DNA of 64,000 bases, taken from contig VRUJ01000003.1 in NCBI GenBank assembly GCA_019456165.1, forward strand, positions 62,001 through 126,000. Direction: 5' to 3'. Shown here piece by piece: positions 60,448 through 64,000 of the stretch. Source of the DNA: Chloroflexota bacterium. Lineage in GTDB: Bacteria > Chloroflexota > Anaerolineae > Anaerolineales > UBA11579. Position numbers and translations under genes: made by a program. The notes under the pieces were generated by a model. It had not been told where the DNA came from. It saw only the letters and a list, made by a program, of their open reading frames with translations, and did no database searches. Positions within the stretch are counted from its first letter, which is position 1, and each line of letters starts with the position of its first letter.

Positions 60448-61596
60448 ATGAAGCTCCATGAATACCAATCTAAACAAATATTTGCAAAGCACGACATTCC
60501 AATCCCCCCCGGACGAGTCGCCACTTCCCCAGAAGAAGCCCGAGCCATTGCCGGAGAACTAGGTGGGCGCGTTGTAATTAAATCTCAAGTTCTGGTTGGT
60601 GGGCGCGGTAAAGCAGGTGGAATCCGGCTTGCTAAAAACCAACGCGAGGCCGAAAAACTCGCCAGGGAAGTACTTGGCATGCAAATAAAGGGCTTGCCGG
60701 TGCGCAAAATTCTGGTAGACAAAGCGGTTGGGATTGAAACAGAAATTTATTTCGGGATAACAAACGATCGAACTGCTCGCAAACCAGTAATGATCGCTTC
60801 TGCAGCAGGCGGAATAGATATAGAAGAGGTGGCGGCCACAACTCCGGAAAAAATAATTAGAGCCCACATCGACCCGTTGTTAGGCTTACAGAATTACAAC
60901 ATTCTTGATCTGGCGATTGGCATTGAACTTCCAAGAGAACATTGGAGGGTTTTCAATCAGATTGCCAAAGGCCTCTGGAACGCATTTCAAGGGAGCGATG
61001 CCACTTTAGCTGAGATCAATCCGCTGGTAATCACTGACGATAACCAACTCTTAGCCGTGGACGGCAAGATGGTGATCGATGACAATGCCCTATTTCGCCA
61101 CCCCAACATTACAGAAATGCGCGATATCACCACAGAAAACGAATCCGAGACCGAGGCACTAAAACATGGGCTCACATATATTAAGCTTGAGGGAGAAATA
61201 GGCTGCATGGTCAACGGTGCAGGGCTGGCCATGGCGACAATGGATATAATTAAACACTTTGGCGGGGAGCCGGCTAATTTCCTTGATATTGGCGGTGGTG
61301 CGAACGCAGAAAAAGTAGCTATGGCTTTAAGGATCATTCTTAAAGACAAAAATGTAAAATCGATCCTGTTTAATATCTTTGGCGGAATCACACGGGGAGA
61401 CGAAGTTGCCCGCGGTATTCTGAAAGCCTTGGAAGAAATAAAGCCTGAAATACCTATGGTGATTCGTTTGGTAGGCACTAACGCTGAAGAGGGACGAGAA
61501 TTACTTGCAAACGCGAATATGATTACTGCAGAAACCCTGGCACAAGCTGCACAAAAAGCTGTCGAGGCTTCAACCAGAGTTATTGAGGAAGTTTAA
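60448..61596 (+). CDS. sucC: Succinate-CoA ligase subunit beta
   Basis: 382-aa SucC of the TCA cycle, coupling succinyl-CoA cleavage to nucleotide triphosphate synthesis. [15 protein letters not shown] opens the ATP-grasp domain; [26 protein letters not shown] and [16 protein letters not shown] are typical. Followed by sucD after 4 nt. Confidence 0.97.
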   Translation: MKLHEYQSKQIFAKHDIPIPPGRVATSPEEARAIAGELGGRVVIKSQVLVGGRGKAGGIRLAKNQREAEKLAREVLGMQIKGLPVRKILVDKAVGIETEIYFGITNDRTARKPVMIASAAGGIDIEEVAATTPEKIIRAHIDPLLGLQNYNILDLAIGIELPREHWRVFNQIAKGLWNAFQGSDATLAEINPLVITDDNQLLAVDGKMVIDDNALFRHPNITEMRDITTENESETEALKHGLTYIKLEGEIGCMVNGAGLAMATMDIIKHFGGEPANFLDIGGGANAEKVAMALRIILKDKNVKSILFNIFGGITRGDEVARGILKALEEIKPEIPMVIRLVGTNAEEGRELLANANMITAETLAQAAQKAVEASTRVIEEV

Positions 61597-61600
61597 AAAC

Positions 61601-62467
61601 ATGAGCATCTTTGTGGACAAAGACACACGTTTGGTTGTCCAGGGTATCACTGGTCGTGAAGGCTTATTTCATACAGGGCAAATGTTGGAATATGGCACTT
61701 CTGTAGTTGCTGGCACCCGCCCGGGTAAAGGAGGCGAATGGGTGTTAGATGGGAAAGTACCCGTTTTCGATTCGGTTAAAATCGCTGTTGAAGCCACCGG
61801 CGCCAACACGAGCATAATATTCGTCCCAGCGCGATTCGCTTCTGATGCAATCCTCGAAGCTGCAGATGCTGGTTTGCAGTTGATCATTTGCCTTACAGAA
61901 CATATCCCCGTGCAAGATATGATGCGCGTGAGAAATTACCTTGACCAAAAAGCAGTCAGACTTATTGGCCCGAATTGCCCGGGATTACTCACTCCTGGCG
62001 AAGCAAAAGTCGGCATTATTCCAGGAGACATTGCTATTCCCGGAGCTATAGGTGTAGTTTCAAGATCCGGAACGCTAACTTATGAAGTTCTCTATGCACT
62101 CAAACAACTTGGTTTGGGTGCAAGTACATGTGTTGGAATCGGCGGTGATCCAATTAACGGGACAAACTTTATTGATGCCCTGGCATTATTTGAAGGTGAC
62201 CCCCAAACGGATAAAGTTGTCATGATTGGCGAAATTGGGGGAACGGATGAAGAAAAAGCTGCCGATTACATTAGTTCACAGATGACCAAACCAGTTGTGG
62301 GGTTTATCGCAGGTAAAACCGCCCCACCCGGAAAAAGAATGGGGCACGCAGGAGCAATTGTCGAAGGTGGCGCAGGCACCGCAGTTGGAAAAATCAAAGC
62401 CCTTGAAGATGCAGGTGTGGTGGTCGCATCTCATCCAGAAGAAATTGCTGAGCTGCTAAAAAATTAA
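61601..62467 (+). CDS. sucD: Succinate-CoA ligase subunit alpha
   Basis: 288-aa SucD carrying the phosphohistidine. [17 protein letters not shown] binds CoA; the active His is in [10 protein letters not shown], with [12 protein letters not shown] before it. Start ATG 61601 has GAGGAAG upstream; an in-frame ATG at 61583 lies within sucC. Ends before a clear terminator. Confidence 0.97.
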   Translation: MSIFVDKDTRLVVQGITGREGLFHTGQMLEYGTSVVAGTRPGKGGEWVLDGKVPVFDSVKIAVEATGANTSIIFVPARFASDAILEAADAGLQLIICLTEHIPVQDMMRVRNYLDQKAVRLIGPNCPGLLTPGEAKVGIIPGDIAIPGAIGVVSRSGTLTYEVLYALKQLGLGASTCVGIGGDPINGTNFIDALALFEGDPQTDKVVMIGEIGGTDEEKAADYISSQMTKPVVGFIAGKTAPPGKRMGHAGAIVEGGAGTAVGKIKALEDAGVVVASHPEEIAELLKN

Positions 62468-62469
62468 TC

Positions 62470-62511
62470 CACCACAATAATCAGAAAATAGTTGTGGTGT
62501 TTAGTTTCTTA
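62470..62511. terminator. Terminator of sucCD
   Basis: 8-bp stem CACCACAA/TTGTGGTG (62470-62477, 62492-62499) followed by TTTAGTTTCTTA. Confidence 0.72.
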
Positions 62512-62555
62512 GCGACAAGAACATTGATAATGAGAGATGTGGAGCATATCAAAGA

Positions 62556-62573
62556 GCACAGGAGAACCTGTGC
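62556..62573 (-). terminator. Candidate terminator of acpP
   Basis: 7-bp hairpin GCACAGG/CCTGTGC with AGAA loop on the plus strand; read on the minus strand it is followed by TCTTTGATAT, about 50 nt after the acpP stop. Confidence 0.4.
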
Positions 62574-62622
62574 ATTTATGTTTAGATTACATACATATAT
62601 TGAGAATGATAAAGGGAATTCT

Positions 62623-62856
62623 TTACATGCTGCCTTCGATATATTTAGCTGCTTCACCAACTGTAGTGATTTTCTGAGCGTCTTCATCAGAAATTTCATT
62701 ACCAAACTTATCTTCAAATGCCATAATCAATTCAACGATATCAAGAGAGTCTGCTTCTAGATCCTCTCTGAAACGGGCTTCTGCTGTAATTTTGTCTGCA
62801 TCTACACCAAGTAGATCTATAATAATTTCTTTTATTTCGGATAATGTGTCTCCCAT
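62623..62856 (-). CDS. acpP: Acyl carrier protein
   Basis: 77-aa ACP carrying the growing acyl chain on phosphopantetheine. The attachment Ser is in [20 protein letters not shown] 62856 has AAGGAGG 9 nt upstream; an ATG at 62883 would precede that site. It stands alone with its own promoter, away from the fab genes. Confidence 0.97.
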   Translation of the reverse strand: MGDTLSEIKEIIIDLLGVDADKITAEARFREDLEADSLDIVELIMAFEDKFGNEISDEDAQKITTVGEAAKYIEGSM

Positions 62857-62895
62857 ATTTTGGGGCCTCCTTGAATGATTCAAATTAATTTTGCA

Positions 62896-62959
62896 ATTGT
62901 ACTCCTAATGATGCGGCTGTCAAGCATATGTTGACAGTGCATTATCAGGCTGGTAAGAT
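62896..62959. promoter_or_regulatory. Back-to-back divergent promoters of acpP and fni
   Basis: Minus strand: TTGACA (62923-62918), 16 nt, TACAAT (62901-62896) for acpP. Plus strand: TTGACA (62931-62936), 17 nt, TAAGAT (62954-62959) with an upstream TGG (extended -10) for fni. The two -35 boxes form a perfect inverted repeat CTGTCAA/TTGACAG (62917-62937) with only 7 nt between. Confidence 0.85.
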
Positions 62960-62986
62960 AACCTCATTTGACAGGAACACCCATAG

Positions 62987-64000
62987 ATGCCAAAAGTTAC
63001 GCAGACTAGTTCAAGAAAATCAGACCACATCCAAATTAACCTAGAGGAAAATGTGGAATCTGGGATCACAACTGGATTGGAACAATATTATTTTAACCAT
63101 GAGGCACTTCCAGAGATTGATCTAGAATCAATTGACCTTTCCCTTGAAGTATTTTTCCGTAAATTAATAGCTCCATTGATAATCTCGTCGATGACTGGAG
63201 GTACTCCGGAAGCCCATAAGATCAATCACACTTTAGCCGCGGCAGCTCAAGAAACAGGTATCGCCTTGGGTTTGGGCTCCCAAAGGGCCGCAGTTGAGGA
63301 TAATACTTTAGAGTTTACTTTCCAAGTACGCCAAGAAGCTCCAGATATTCTATTATTCGCCAATCTCGGAGCAGTCCAATTGAATTATGGATATAGTGCA
63401 GATCACTGCCAACGAGCAGTCGATATGGTGGAAGCAGATGCGCTCATTCTTCATCTAAACCCCCTTCAAGAAGCACTTCAACCAGAAGGTGATACTCGTT
63501 TTAGCGGTTTATTGAAAAAGATTTCTGTAGTTTGCGAGACTCTAACGGTTCCTGTGATAGCCAAAGAGGTTGGTTGGGGATTCTCCAAGCGCGCCGCTCT
63601 ACAGCTTACCGATGCAGGTATCTCAGCGATTGATATCGCAGGTGCAGGTGGAACATCTTGGTCCCAAGTAGAAATGTACCGGGCAAATGATAAGAATCAA
63701 GCCGCGATTGCAAAGTCTTTCCTGGGTTGGGGTATACCAACCGCTGAATCAATCGTCAATGTTCGGGAATCTTCTCCAGATATGATGATATTTGCTTCCG
63801 GGGGATTAAGGAACGGTCTTGATGTAGCAAAATGCATCGCCCTCGGGGCAACGCTTGGAGGCATGGCGGGGCCCTTTCTTAAAGCAGCCGTGGATTCGGT
63901 AGAAACAACCATCCAAACTATTTATAATATTTCCAAAGAAATTCAAATTTGTATGTTTGCAAGTGGAATCCCAAATTTGCAACAGCTACAACAAACCCCA
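62987..64000 (+). CDS. fni: Isopentenyl-diphosphate delta-isomerase, type 2 (partial, runs off window)
   Basis: FMN-dependent IPP/DMAPP isomerase. The reading frame is open for 338 codons to the last base, so the C-terminus is missing from the window. Motifs: SSRKSDHI (near 9), ISSMTGG, LGLGSQRAAVED, LHLNPLQEALQ, AKEVGWG, GAGGTSW, ASGGLRNG and AGPFLKAA, all matching type 2 enzymes. ATG 62987 has AGGAA 11 nt upstream and the promoter at 62931-62959. Type 2 enzymes occur in archaea and many bacteria, including Chloroflexota. Confidence 0.95.
   Translation, partial: MPKVTQTSSRKSDHIQINLEENVESGITTGLEQYYFNHEALPEIDLESIDLSLEVFFRKLIAPLIISSMTGGTPEAHKINHTLAAAAQETGIALGLGSQRAAVEDNTLEFTFQVRQEAPDILLFANLGAVQLNYGYSADHCQRAVDMVEADALILHLNPLQEALQPEGDTRFSGLLKKISVVCETLTVPVIAKEVGWGFSKRAALQLTDAGISAIDIAGAGGTSWSQVEMYRANDKNQAAIAKSFLGWGIPTAESIVNVRESSPDMMIFASGGLRNGLDVAKCIALGATLGGMAGPFLKAAVDSVETTIQTIYNISKEIQICMFASGIPNLQQLQQTP

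Noticed and set aside
60987-61478. 163-codon minus-strand frame opposite sucC
   Set aside because: sucC is clear on the plus strand; the antisense product lacks motifs and a start context.

Overview
The window is a 64 kb piece of a bacterial chromosome of moderate GC content. I place it in the Chloroflexota, probably class Anaerolineae. This is an inference from gene content and architecture: an Agl23-like (TIGR03663-type) membrane glycosyltransferase ending in NHL repeats, G5/TolB-type surface lipoproteins, a PAS-UbiA fusion, type 2 IPP isomerase, several small ECF sigma/anti-sigma modules and a tungsten-type aldehyde:ferredoxin oxidoreductase. No 16S or marker phylogeny could be run. Coding density is high, there is no prophage, transposase or CRISPR array, and the only repeat-like DNA is a pair of palindromes near 39.1-39.2 kb.

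Layout. 0-9 kb (envelope and signalling): S41 protease, ECF sigma factor with a small membrane protein, a bactofilin-like membrane protein, a second ECF sigma/anti-sigma pair, a PAS-UbiA fusion, and a NarL-type response regulator/histidine kinase pair. 9-16 kb: YjbQ, a sirtuin, a radical SAM-HhH protein, an SRAP protein, AlaX, the rpsF-ssb-rpsR operon and a parvulin isomerase. 16-24 kb (minus strand): moaC-moaDE-thrC-fabF-rnc-smc. 24-34 kb (plus strand): ftsY, prfB with its programmed frameshift, rpmF, fabD, fabG, Asp23, nusB, tatA, tatC, a large surface lipoprotein and a YtxH pair. 34-39 kb (minus strand): SCP2-like protein, AOR, HpnA-like epimerase and NAD(P)HX repair enzyme. 39-46 kb: tRNA-Leu(GAG), plsX-fabF2-NERD, an SPFH-HTH fusion and its partner, class II aldolase and Nudix. 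46-53.6 kb (minus strand): a mixed operon (beta-flower-like protein, thioesterase, ChlI-like ATPase, rsmD, cNMP-histidine kinase) and a surface-polysaccharide group (G5 lipoprotein, UXS-like decarboxylase, GtrA). 53.7-64 kb: scpB-rluB, a broken ECF sigma gene with its membrane partner, the Agl23-NHL protein, sucCD, acpP and fni.

How the genes fit together. Fatty acid synthesis is dispersed but nearly complete: fabD-fabG, two fabF copies, plsX and acpP, with rpmF next to fabD. Chromosome maintenance has smc and scpB at distant sites. Molybdopterin genes moaC and moaDE can supply the pterin needed by the AOR.

Most notable observations: two sigma/anti-sigma loci each carry a single in-frame stop codon inside an otherwise continuous reading frame (TAA at 3731-3733, TGA at 55511-55513); an SPFH protein has an excisionase-type HTH at its C-terminus; a PAS sensor is fused to a UbiA prenyltransferase; an SCP2-AOR-HpnA-Nnr operon is present; extended -10 promoters recur, and three lie so close to start codons that the transcripts should be leaderless or nearly so. 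I found no clearly new defence or mobile system.
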